A stretch of 38,801 nt of DNA from Candidatus Woesearchaeota archaeon (lineage in GTDB: Archaea; Nanobdellota; Nanobdellia; Woesearchaeales; DSVV01), in contig JABHXF010000055.1 in assembly GCA_018657385.1 (NCBI GenBank), forward strand, positions 1-38,801, read 5' to 3'. The notes beneath the pieces were generated by a model. That model was not told the DNA's origin. It did not search any database and saw only the letters and a program-made list of their open reading frames with translations. Both the position numbers and the translations under genes were made by a program. This document shows positions 16,909-23,289 of the stretch, piece after piece; position 1 is the first letter of the stretch; each line of letters starts with the position of its first letter.

Positions 16909-17742
16909 ATGAATATAGCAATAATTGTATATAATAAAGACCTTGCTGGCTTAAACATTAAGTCACATTTAGATAAATTGGATCTTTCTAAAATTAAGAA
17001 TAACAAAATTAACATCAAGATACATACAATTGAAACACAACATATTCTTGCAGATAATTTAGATAAAGAAATAGATGCAGACTTGTTTATATTTACTACA
17101 ACTCATAAAAGCACAGCAAATAAGAAGACATTATGTGTACATCCGATTGGGATTTATAATGATGATGTTAGTTTAGGTGGTAAAGCTCATAGTTTAGTTC
17201 CAACAAATCCATGGTTAATTAAAAATTTGTTTTTGGAGATGAAAAACTTAAAACAAAAGTTTGTTAATGAAGGGCATACTATCTTAGATGAGTTTGAAGT
17301 TTCAATTGAACAAACACATCATGGTCCTTATTTAGAAAAGCCAGCTTTATTTATTGAGATTGGTTCAACAGAGGAAGAATGGACAACTAAGGAAGCAGGT
17401 AATTTAATTGCAAATACTTTGTTTAATGTTTTATCTGTCTTTGATCCTAAAGAAAACACTATTAACTCAGCAAATAATGCTTGTGTTATTGGTGGTGGCC
17501 ACTATAGTCAAGTTGGAAACAAATTATTAGAAAGAACAGATTATTGTATTGGCCATATTGCTTCTAAATATTATATTGAGGTTCTTGACGAGAATTTACT
17601 TAAGCAAATGGCTGAAAAAAGTAATTCTGATTTATTTATTTTTGATTGGAAAAGCAGTGGTTCAGGTAAGCATAGGGTTGTAGAACTTATTGAAAAGTTA
17701 GGTTTTAGATGGAAAAAGAGTAAGGATTTATTTAATAATTAA
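16909..17742 (+). CDS. dtdA: D-aminoacyl-tRNA deacylase, archaeal/plant DtdA type
   Basis: This metal-dependent cytosolic proofreading enzyme hydrolyses D-amino acids from mischarged tRNA. The 277 residues fit the family. Motifs visible are VHPIG at 77-81, a KAHSLVPTNPWLIK segment, THHGP at 136-140, the FIEIGSTEEEW segment, GGGHY at 195-199, the GHIASKY segment and a GSGKHRVVE segment near the end. The gene is read from a leaderless promoter and stands alone, convergent with L11. Nothing is missing. Confidence 0.95.
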   Translation: MNIAIIVYNKDLAGLNIKSHLDKLDLSKIKNNKINIKIHTIETQHILADNLDKEIDADLFIFTTTHKSTANKKTLCVHPIGIYNDDVSLGGKAHSLVPTNPWLIKNLFLEMKNLKQKFVNEGHTILDEFEVSIEQTHHGPYLEKPALFIEIGSTEEEWTTKEAGNLIANTLFNVLSVFDPKENTINSANNACVIGGGHYSQVGNKLLERTDYCIGHIASKYYIEVLDENLLKQMAEKSNSDLFIFDWKSSGSGKHRVVELIEKLGFRWKKSKDLFNN

Positions 17743-17803
17743 AGTAAATTAATAATTCTATTGTTTAACATAAAATAATAAGAAAAATAAAAAAAGAAAT
17801 AAA

Positions 17804-18544
17804 TTATTTCTTTGCTGGTGCTGCTGCTGCTTCTTCTTTACTATCAGATCTTTCTTCTGGTGCAATTTCATTAATAATTTTCATTGGGATTTCGGCTTCA
17901 ACCATCTTTTTCCTAACTTCTTTATTTGCTTTGCCTTTCATTTCCCCTAAAATTGCCTTTGCTTTTGCTTCAAACTCTACTCTTCTCTTTTCCATTTCTT
18001 CTTCTAATTTCTTTTGTTCTTCTTCTTGAGTTTTTAGTTCTTCAGCAGTTAATTCAGTTTTACCAGATTCAATTTTGTCTTTCCATTCTCCAGCATTGAT
18101 CTTGTCAATTGCATCATGAGCTGGCATTCCTTCTACCATAATACCAATTGATTGACAAGTTCCAACAATTTCTTTAACTCTTCCAAAATTATCTTTTCCA
18201 AGCAAAGAATCTTGTTTCATATTAGAAATTTTAATTATCTGTTCGATTTTAAGATCAGCAACTTTTTCAGTTAATGGGTTTGCTGCTCCTTTTTGGATAC
18301 CAGCTTCTTTTTTAATTAAAGCAGATGCAGGTGGAGTTCCAACTGTAATCTCAAATTCTTTAGTATCTGTATCAATTATTACTTTGACTGGAACTTGCAT
18401 TCCTTGAAAATCAGCAGTTTTTTTATTAATTTCTGCAATAACTTGCCCAATATTAACTCCCATTGGACCTAAAGCAGGACCTAATGGTGGACCAGCTGTA
18501 GCTTTTCCACCTTGTACTAATGCGTCAACAGTTTCTTTTGCCAT
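17804..18544 (-). CDS. rpl11: 50S ribosomal protein L11 with helical charged tail
   Basis: This protein of the GTPase-associated centre binds 23S rRNA and contacts translation factors. MAKETVDALVQGGKATAGPP, then the Gly/Pro-rich GPALGPMGVNIGQV and the C-terminal rRNA-binding domain with GTCQSIGIMVEG are typical. The start is placed at 18544 because GAGGTT precedes this ATG and the conserved sequence begins there, although the frame is open 14 codons further upstream. At 246 residues it is about 85 longer than usual. The extra part (from about 160) is a Glu/Lys-rich helix ending EEAAAAPAKK. L1 and L10 do not follow, as they do in many archaea. Confidence 0.95.
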   Translation of the reverse strand: MAKETVDALVQGGKATAGPPLGPALGPMGVNIGQVIAEINKKTADFQGMQVPVKVIIDTDTKEFEITVGTPPASALIKKEAGIQKGAANPLTEKVADLKIEQIIKISNMKQDSLLGKDNFGRVKEIVGTCQSIGIMVEGMPAHDAIDKINAGEWKDKIESGKTELTAEELKTQEEEQKKLEEEMEKRRVEFEAKAKAILGEMKGKANKEVRKKMVEAEIPMKIINEIAPEERSDSKEEAAAAPAKK

Positions 18545-18655
18545 GTTTTTAACCTCATAAATATTATTTCTTATAGTGCGTAACATAGCTGAGAATCAAT
18601 TATCTGTTTAAAAATGTTTCGCTTGAAATAGTAGTTTATTTTATATTAACTTGAG

Positions 18656-18770
18656 GAAAAATGCAACAACAATAATGGCGGCAGACGGTCAAAATGTTAT
18701 GCATTTTGTCCTATGGGGGTTTCCGAAGGAACAACCCTCCCCCATCTGCGCCATTGTTATTGCATTTTTC
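18656..18770. other. Y-shaped intergenic element A (first of a tandem pair)
   Basis: The closing stem pairs GAAAAATGCAA (18656-18666) with TTGCATTTTTC (18760-18770), then AATAATGGC (18671-18679) and GCAGA (18681-18685) with TCTGC..TTGTT (18745-18758), about 30 bp with one internal loop and a bulge. Inside are two hairpins: CAAAATG/CATTTTG (18690-18708) and TGGGGG/CCCCCA (18714-18744), the latter with an inner TCC-gaa-GGA. Reading frames across this region exist only because stems lack stops. Confidence 0.75.
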
Positions 18771-18893
18771 AAGAACATCAACAACATATGTGGAGACCAG
18801 CCGAGGGTGGGCTCCTTCGGAGTGGCTGGTAGGACAATGCGAACGTAGTGAGTATTGGCCGTCTCCCACATATGATGTTGTTGTTGTTCTTGA
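18769..18893. other. Y-shaped intergenic element B (second of a tandem pair)
   Basis: The closing stem pairs TCAAGAAC (18769-18776) with GTTCTTGA (18886-18893), then CAACAACATATGTGGAGAC (18779-18797) with 18861-18883, allowing small bulges. Inside are two hairpins: ACCAGCC/GGCTGGT (18796-18830), with inner CTCC-ttc-GGAG, and CAATGC/GTATTG (18835-18857). It abuts element A, sharing two bases, and ends about 30 nt before the TATA box of the methyltransferase gene. Confidence 0.75.
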
Positions 18894-18925
18894 AGTAATT
18901 TAGTATAAGATTATTTTCCTCAATA

Positions 18926-18937
18926 AAATATATATAT
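18926..18937 (+). promoter_or_regulatory. TATA box of the methyltransferase gene, leaderless
   Basis: An AAATATATATAT run lies 22-33 nt before the ATG at 18959, with no ribosome binding site in between. Confidence 0.55.
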
Positions 18938-18958
18938 GATTCTAATTTAACTTATCTC

Positions 18959-19447
18959 ATGAACTATTACGACAAAATATCAGAAGGATATGATGAATTA
19001 CACAAAGAAGAGCAATTAAAGAAGATCAAAATAATTAAACAACATCTAGATATTAAACAAAATAGTAAAATACTTGATCTTGGTTGTGGTCCTTATTATG
19101 GTAAATGGGATGGAGATGTTACAGGGGTTGATCCTAGTTCAGAATTACTAAAGTTAGCAGCAAATAAAGGAATAAAAACATATTGTGAAAAAGCAGAACA
19201 ACTTTCTTTTCCAGATGATTCATTTGATTACATAATTTCAATTACTGCAATACAAAACTTTGATGATATTGAGCAAGGAGTTAAAGAAATAAAGCGAGTA
19301 ACTAAACCAGAAGCAGAAGTAGTAATCACATTCTTAAAAAATAGTTCAAAAAAACAAGAAATAATTAAGATAATAAGAAAACATTTTAATACAACAAAAG
19401 AAATAGAAGAAGATAAAGATATAATATTATTCATGAAAATGAGGTGA
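18959..19447 (+). CDS. class I SAM-dependent methyltransferase
   Basis: This 162-residue protein has the Rossmann methyltransferase motifs. Motif I is ILDLGCGPYYG at about 39-49, the acidic end of strand 2 is GVDPSS, and motif III/IV is FPDDSFDYIISI, followed by a helical KEIKRVTKP segment. It belongs to the UbiE/Methyltransf_11 type. It is short: the C-terminal beta hairpin is reduced. The substrate is not readable. Its TGA stop lies inside the GAGGTGA ribosome binding site of the flavin-reductase-like gene, so the two are an operon. Confidence 0.88.
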   Translation: MNYYDKISEGYDELHKEEQLKKIKIIKQHLDIKQNSKILDLGCGPYYGKWDGDVTGVDPSSELLKLAANKGIKTYCEKAEQLSFPDDSFDYIISITAIQNFDDIEQGVKEIKRVTKPEAEVVITFLKNSSKKQEIIKIIRKHFNTTKEIEEDKDIILFMKMR

Positions 19448-19451
19448 TAAT

Positions 19452-19943
19452 ATGCCAGAAGTTTATGGTCCAAGACAAACAATTTTAGTTACATGCAGAG
19501 AAGAATTAGAATTCATGGGCAAGACTAAAGAAGTTCATAACATAATTACAGTTGCTTGGCACATGCCTGTTAGTCATGATCCTTTATTGTATGCTATTTC
19601 TATTGGCAAGACAAGAGCTAGCTTAGAAATAATTAAGAAGAGTAAAGGTTTTGTTGTAAATTTTATTCCTTTTGAATTAAAAGAAGCAGCTTTGATTTGT
19701 GGTAAATTATCAGGTAGACATCATGATAAATTTAAAGAAACTGGATTAACAATGGAAGAATCTAATCATATTGACTGTCCTAAAATAAAAGAAGCTATTG
19801 GTTATTTAGAATGTCATGTTATTGAAGAAGTTGATGCTGGTGATCATGTTATTTTTATTGGAGAAGTAACTTATCAACAACTTAAAGAAGACAAAGATAG
19901 ACTATTTCATTGTAGTGGGGATAAGTTTAAGACAACAGAATAA
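19452..19943 (+). CDS. flavin-reductase-like FMN-binding protein
   Basis: This 163-residue protein has the split-barrel flavin reductase domain. The PRQTILVTCREE start, NIITVAWHMPVSHDPLLYAISI with the flavin-binding segment, GFVVNFIPFEL, and a GDHVIFIGEV strand near the end are typical of archaeal FMN-binding flavin reductase-like proteins. It would bind FMN and transfer electrons in the cytosol; the partner is unknown. It is read with the methyltransferase, with a 4-nt gap and GAGGTGATAAT before the ATG. Confidence 0.88.
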   Translation: MPEVYGPRQTILVTCREELEFMGKTKEVHNIITVAWHMPVSHDPLLYAISIGKTRASLEIIKKSKGFVVNFIPFELKEAALICGKLSGRHHDKFKETGLTMEESNHIDCPKIKEAIGYLECHVIEEVDAGDHVIFIGEVTYQQLKEDKDRLFHCSGDKFKTTE

Positions 19944-19947
19944 TAAT

Positions 19948-20054
19948 AGTTTTGAGTTATGGGTATGGGTTATGGGCTGGTAATGAGCAAGATAAGTAGG
20001 GTGTCTCAATATTCATAACTACCAACCAATTCAAGATCCAAAACTCATTACTCA
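19948..20054. repeat. strand-biased imperfect hairpin, family F copy 3
   Basis: The left half is built of near-repeats GAGTTATGGG/TATGGGTTATGGG and has almost no C; the right half has almost no G. Ends pair as AGTTTTG (19948-19954) with CAAAACT (20039-20045). An inner stem joins TGGTA-ATGA (19978-19986) with TCAT..TACCA (20013-20024). CCAAAACTCATTACTCA (20038-20054) is identical to the right end of copy 2. Both copies stand just before the TATA box of the next gene. Confidence 0.6.
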
Positions 20055-20070
20055 CAACCTAACCAATACT

Positions 20071-20078
20071 TTTATATA
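20071..20078 (+). promoter_or_regulatory. TATA box of the TrmB-like gene, leaderless
   Basis: TTTATATA lies 25-32 nt before the ATG at 20103, the same arrangement and wording as at dtdA. Confidence 0.65.
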
Positions 20079-20102
20079 CTCTTTCTCTACCCTTAGTAGT
20101 AA

Positions 20103-20816
20103 ATGGAAGAAATATTAACAAAATTAGGTTTTAGTGAGTATAAAAAAAAAGCTTATCTTACTTTACTAAAGCTAAAGAAAGCTACTCCTTGTAAGGTTGC
20201 TAAGGTTAGTGGAATTCCAAGTTCTAAGATTTATGAAGTTCTTAGTTGGTTGTATGAGAAAGGATATCTTGTACAAATTTCAGAGAAACCAGTTATTTAT
20301 GAAGCAAATAACCCTAAATATATTCTTGGTTCAGAAATTAAATCAAGAATGAATGAGTTAGATGAACTAAAAAATCAAGTTGATAAAATTGAAAGTAATA
20401 TTGAAATTACAGAAAAAGGAACCTTTTCTGTAATCAAAGGATATGCAGGTTTTTTTAAAAAAATGAAAGAAGTTACTCAAAGATCTACTAAATCATCTAT
20501 TGGTATTGTTCAGAGTTGGAAAACTGATAAAGAAATTCTAGATTTAGAAAAAGATGCAATTAAAAGAGAAGTTAAAATAAGATATCTTGGTCCTGTAAAC
20601 GAAGAAACAAAACCTTTTATTGATGCTAGAAAAGAATTTGGTGTTCAAATAAGAAATCATACTTCTCCTGTTACAAGGTTTGCAGTTTGGGATAGTAAAA
20701 TATTAATGATTTCTATAAGGAGAGATGATGATGAAAGATTCATGTCATTATGGATAGATAATGAAGTATTAAGTAAAATTTTTGAAGAACATTTTGAAAG
20801 TTTATGGAAAGTATAA
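20103..20816 (+). CDS. TrmB-family transcriptional regulator
   Basis: This 237-residue DNA-binding regulator starts with the TrmB winged helix (about 1-75): LTKLGFSEYKKKAYLTLLKL, CKVAKVSGIPSSKIYEVLSWLYEKGYL and YEANNP. A short coiled-coil linker (about 80-105) follows, then a phospholipase-D-like effector domain without the catalytic HxK pair, as usual in TrmB proteins. The long sugar-binding C-terminal domain of Thermococcus TrmB is absent. Members control sugar and central metabolism genes; the target here is unknown. It is transcribed alone from a leaderless promoter. Confidence 0.88.
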   Translation: MEEILTKLGFSEYKKKAYLTLLKLKKATPCKVAKVSGIPSSKIYEVLSWLYEKGYLVQISEKPVIYEANNPKYILGSEIKSRMNELDELKNQVDKIESNIEITEKGTFSVIKGYAGFFKKMKEVTQRSTKSSIGIVQSWKTDKEILDLEKDAIKREVKIRYLGPVNEETKPFIDARKEFGVQIRNHTSPVTRFAVWDSKILMISIRRDDDERFMSLWIDNEVLSKIFEEHFESLWKV

Positions 20817-20905
20817 TTTTAATTTATTATAAAATATAAAAAAAGAAATAAATTATTGCAAATTTATCCTGGATTTGCAATCTCTCAAATTTTGACAAAT
20901 TTGAG

Positions 20906-21655
20906 TTATCTTCTATTTCTATTGTCTCTATTATCAGGTCTTCTTTCTCTTCTGTCATCTCTTTGTGGTCTTCTAGGTGGTCTTACTATTTCACCTTCTT
21001 TAATCTTTTTGTATTTCTCTTGTAGTCTTTTTAATCCTCTAAAAGGTGGATTTTTGATACTATTAATATCTTTTTTCTCATTAATCCTTAATGATTTAAT
21101 TTCAATTTGTCTTAAAGGATATACTTTACTTAACATTGCTTTAATTCTGTTATGGAATCTGTAATTAGTAACTTCAATAAAGAATTTATAAAACTCAGAT
21201 TTAGCTGCAAGTTCTTTTGTTTCATACTCAAAAGCTTTTTTCATAATACTTTTTACAGATTTGTAAGTAAGATTTCTTGTAATTATTGTACATTTTAAAT
21301 CAACTACTTTTTCATCTTTAGTTTTAACAGAAAATGAATAATCAATCCTGTCTCTACCCCTTCTTACTATTCTTTTTAAGTATGCTTTAGATATTTCATA
21401 TCCAATTGGTAATGCATATAATTTACCTTCTTTATAAGTATGAATTCTGTATACTAAATGAAGATGTTGTTTTTTCATGTCTCCACTAACACTCATCATA
21501 TTGACTTTTGTTAGCTTGCCAACTGCTTTTTCTCCATCATCAATTGGTGTTTCTCCTAATTGGCTATTTTCAAATACCTTCTCACTAAAAATAGGTATCC
21601 ATTTCTTTTTTCTCCATGATTGAACACTTGTATCTGCTTTTTTTGCTTTTGCCAT
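20906..21655 (-). CDS. rps3ae: 30S ribosomal protein S3Ae (eS1)
   Basis: This small-subunit protein near the mRNA exit is found in archaea and eukaryotes. The 249 residues begin MAKAKKADTSVQSWRKKKWI and contain the conserved GETP, LVYRIHTYKEG, RRGRDRIDYSF, YKFFIEVTNYRFHNR and YPLRQIEIKS segments. The C-terminus is an Arg/Asp/Asn-rich tail (RRERRPDNRDNRNRR) that I take to be a lineage-specific extension. AAGGTAA stands seven bases before the ATG. It is convergent with the TrmB gene. Confidence 0.95.
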   Translation of the reverse strand: MAKAKKADTSVQSWRKKKWIPIFSEKVFENSQLGETPIDDGEKAVGKLTKVNMMSVSGDMKKQHLHLVYRIHTYKEGKLYALPIGYEISKAYLKRIVRRGRDRIDYSFSVKTKDEKVVDLKCTIITRNLTYKSVKSIMKKAFEYETKELAAKSEFYKFFIEVTNYRFHNRIKAMLSKVYPLRQIEIKSLRINEKKDINSIKNPPFRGLKRLQEKYKKIKEGEIVRPPRRPQRDDRRERRPDNRDNRNRR

Positions 21656-21676
21656 ATTGATTTACCTTCTTGTGAA

Positions 21677-21752
21677 GTTAGAAAGGTTTGGACGGTATGG
21701 AATGTTTGAAAGTTTTACCTTCCCTACCTTCCTAACACCAAACCTTCATAAC
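21677..21752. repeat. strand-biased imperfect hairpin, family F copy 4
   Basis: GTTAGAAAGGTTTGG (21677-21691) pairs with CCAAACCTTCATAAC (21738-21752) with two mismatches, and the pairing continues imperfectly inward. The left arm is nearly free of C and the right arm nearly free of G, as in the other copies. It sits in the upstream region of S3Ae, about 20 nt before its start codon, so it may lie in the leader or overlap the promoter. Confidence 0.55.
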
Positions 21753-21768
21753 CTTTAATTATTATATG

Positions 21769-21978
21769 CCCTTATAGGGTCTTTTCCGTGATTCTTTTAT
21801 GAATGAATTACAGGCTATTTATAAATTTAATGATTACAATAGAAAAATAGCCGCCGCATAGGCCTTATTCTTGTGGAGCTGACATTTTAACTTGTAATAT
21901 TTCAAGGAACCTGACCTTATGAATAGATTTTCCTTTAATAGGTCAGGTCAGCTCCACTGGCCAAGGTGGTTATTTTTC
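21769..21978 (+). repeat. Y-shaped intergenic element, diverged copy C
   Basis: The element starts with CCCT-tat-AGGG (21769-21779), then TTTTCCGTGATT (21782-21793) and an AT-rich spacer, as in E1-E3. The Y fold is closed by GAAAAATAGCCGCC (21842-21855) with GGTGGTTATTTTTC (21965-21978), 14 bp with two G-T pairs. It continues with GGCC (21861-21864) and GGCC (21959-21962), then the perfect TGGAGCTGAC/GTCAGCTCCA (21874-21883/21947-21956). Inside are hairpins CTTG/CAAG (21891-21906) and CTGACC/GGTCAG (21911-21946). Neighbouring genes are both on the minus strand. Confidence 0.72.
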
Positions 21979-21994
21979 TTTAAGAACAAGTATT

Positions 21995-22789
21995 TTATTT
22001 TAGGACTAATATATTGCCTCTTCCCTTCTTAATCTTCTCTATTTTGCCTTTATGCTCTAATTCTGATATAATCAAAGAAATCTTTGCTTCTGATAATGGT
22101 ACTTCTTTTCTAATCTCTTTTTGAGTGATTCTTTTGTTGTCTTTAATCATTTTAAGGACCATATCATAGTATTCATCAGTATCTTTTTCTTCCTTATCTA
22201 CTATGATAGTTTTTTCTTTAGCTTCTTTATTCTTAAGCTTTGTTCCTTTAGCATCACTTCCCTTCCTAGATCTAAAATACCACACCCCAAATCCAATAAT
22301 TCCTAATGTTACTATTACAATAACTCCTATAATTAGTCCTAAATTTGCATCTCCATTGTCATATGGATCATCTATGTCTAAATCAGATGTATCAAATAGC
22401 TTTTCATCATCTTCTAGGCTTGGAAAAAGAATAAGATCAAAAACAAACTCACCATCATCTTTTATTTCAATATTTTGCTTATCTTCATATTTGAGTAAAT
22501 TCTCTTCATAATATTTAGCTGTAATCATGTATGAACCAAGTGGTATATCAAATGAATAAATTCCTTCTTTTACAATTATCTTTTGTGGAGGTTCTGTATT
22601 TACCTCAATTATGGCGTTATTTAGTTGTTCTAAGCCAATATCATACACAGTTCCGGTAATAGTTGCTGCAGTACTAATTCTTATTAGAACTAATAATACT
22701 AGCAAAATAACTGCAATTTTTATGATTCTATACTTATAGAAACCTTTTCTTATATCATGATACCATGTTAAGGGTTCATCCATAACCAT
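21995..22789 (-). CDS. membrane-tethered winged-helix protein with extracellular beta domain
   Basis: This 264-residue protein has four parts. A first membrane segment (about 23-42, IIKIAVILLVLLVLIRIS) is followed by an extracellular beta-rich domain resembling a carboxypeptidase regulatory-like/CnaB fold (about 44-118, TITGTVYDIGLEQLNNAIIEV). A second membrane segment (about 149-170, LGLIIGVIVIVTLGIIGFGVWYF) is followed by a basic linker and a cytoplasmic winged helix (about 205-264, ITQKEIRKEVPLSEAKISLIISELEHKGKIEKIKKGRGN). It could pass an outside signal directly to DNA. The gene is divergent from the secreted protein at 23290, a plausible target. Start: TATA-like TATTTATAG about 22-32 nt upstream, so probably leaderless. 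Confidence 0.85.
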   Translation of the reverse strand: MVMDEPLTWYHDIRKGFYKYRIIKIAVILLVLLVLIRISTAATITGTVYDIGLEQLNNAIIEVNTEPPQKIIVKEGIYSFDIPLGSYMITAKYYEENLLKYEDKQNIEIKDDGEFVFDLILFPSLEDDEKLFDTSDLDIDDPYDNGDANLGLIIGVIVIVTLGIIGFGVWYFRSRKGSDAKGTKLKNKEAKEKTIIVDKEEKDTDEYYDMVLKMIKDNKRITQKEIRKEVPLSEAKISLIISELEHKGKIEKIKKGRGNILVLK

Positions 22790-22830
22790 ATTTTAGGAAT
22801 ATGTTTACTAACTATAAATACTTTTTGTTA

Positions 22831-22902
22831 ATGTCAAAAACTACTTTGCTAAAACATAGTGGCATGATTTACATATGCATTTCATAAAGTGGTTTTTGAC
22901 AT
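22831..22902. other. Y-shaped intergenic element D1
   Basis: The closing stem ATGTCAAAAACTACTTT (22831-22847) pairs with AAAGTGGTTTTTGACAT (22886-22902), 17 bp with one G-T pair. Inside, GCT/GGC (22848-22863) and ATGA/TCAT (22864-22885) can close two short arms that abut with no unpaired junction base. The inner arms are weak; the outer stem is strong. Confidence 0.65.
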
Positions 22903-22907
22903 GCTCA

Positions 22908-22970
22908 GAATTTCACATCTCATTTTGTGGTTTACATAGTAAATCACCATACTAAAGTATGGTGGAATTC
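22908..22970. other. Y-shaped intergenic element D2
   Basis: The closing stem GAATTTCAC (22908-22916) pairs with GTGGAATTC (22962-22970). Inside are GTGGTTTAC-ata-GTAAATCAC (22927-22947, 9 bp with one G-T) and CATAC-taaa-GTATG (22948-22961), directly abutting. It follows D1 by five bases in the divergent region between the tethered winged-helix gene and the secreted coiled-coil gene. Confidence 0.7.
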
Positions 22971-23097
22971 CGACATTTCAAGCTTAATCTCAATTTAAAG
23001 CTCTAAACACCCTTCTTTTCATTAATAAAGGACCTATCAAGTTTTGTAAAGTTTTAATCGCTCTAAAAAACTATTTTCTAAGTGTTTTGGAAAGTAT

Positions 23098-23107
23098 GTT
23101 TATAAAC
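23098..23107 (+). promoter_or_regulatory. palindromic TATA box of the secreted coiled-coil gene
   Basis: GTTTATAAAC lies about 185 nt before the start codon and predicts a leader of about 155 nt, unusual in a region where many transcripts look leaderless. The stretch 22971-23097 before it shows nothing else. Confidence 0.5.
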
Positions 23108-23163
23108 AACTTCTGCGTAATGAGGTATATCAGGCAATCATGCATTTGCAGTTGAGGTCATTG

Positions 23164-23258
23164 ACAATTGAAATTGTTTGTGGTTGGTTTGAGATAATGA
23201 TAGTAAAAGGTGATATTTGAACAAAACAATTGAGGGCATCCAAATTGAAAACAATTTG
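23164..23258 (+). promoter_or_regulatory. structured 5' leader with CAATTG-type hairpins
   Basis: Within the predicted leader are ACAATTgaAATTGT (23164-23177) and a perfect 7-bp hairpin CAAATTG-aaaa-CAATTTG (23241-23258). ACAATTGA also recurs at about 23226-23233. The second hairpin ends about 20 nt before the GGAGG. It is a possible regulatory leader or a source of mRNA stability; it matches no riboswitch I know. Confidence 0.4.
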
Positions 23259-23289
23259 TGAGCCTTTAATAAAATTGGAGGAAAAGAAA

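Noticed and set aside
18651-18903. Open frames of 60-69 residues across elements A and B on both strands
   Set aside because: They coincide with the paired stems, have no ribosome binding site, and encode unrelated low-quality peptides. RNA or DNA structure explains the region better.
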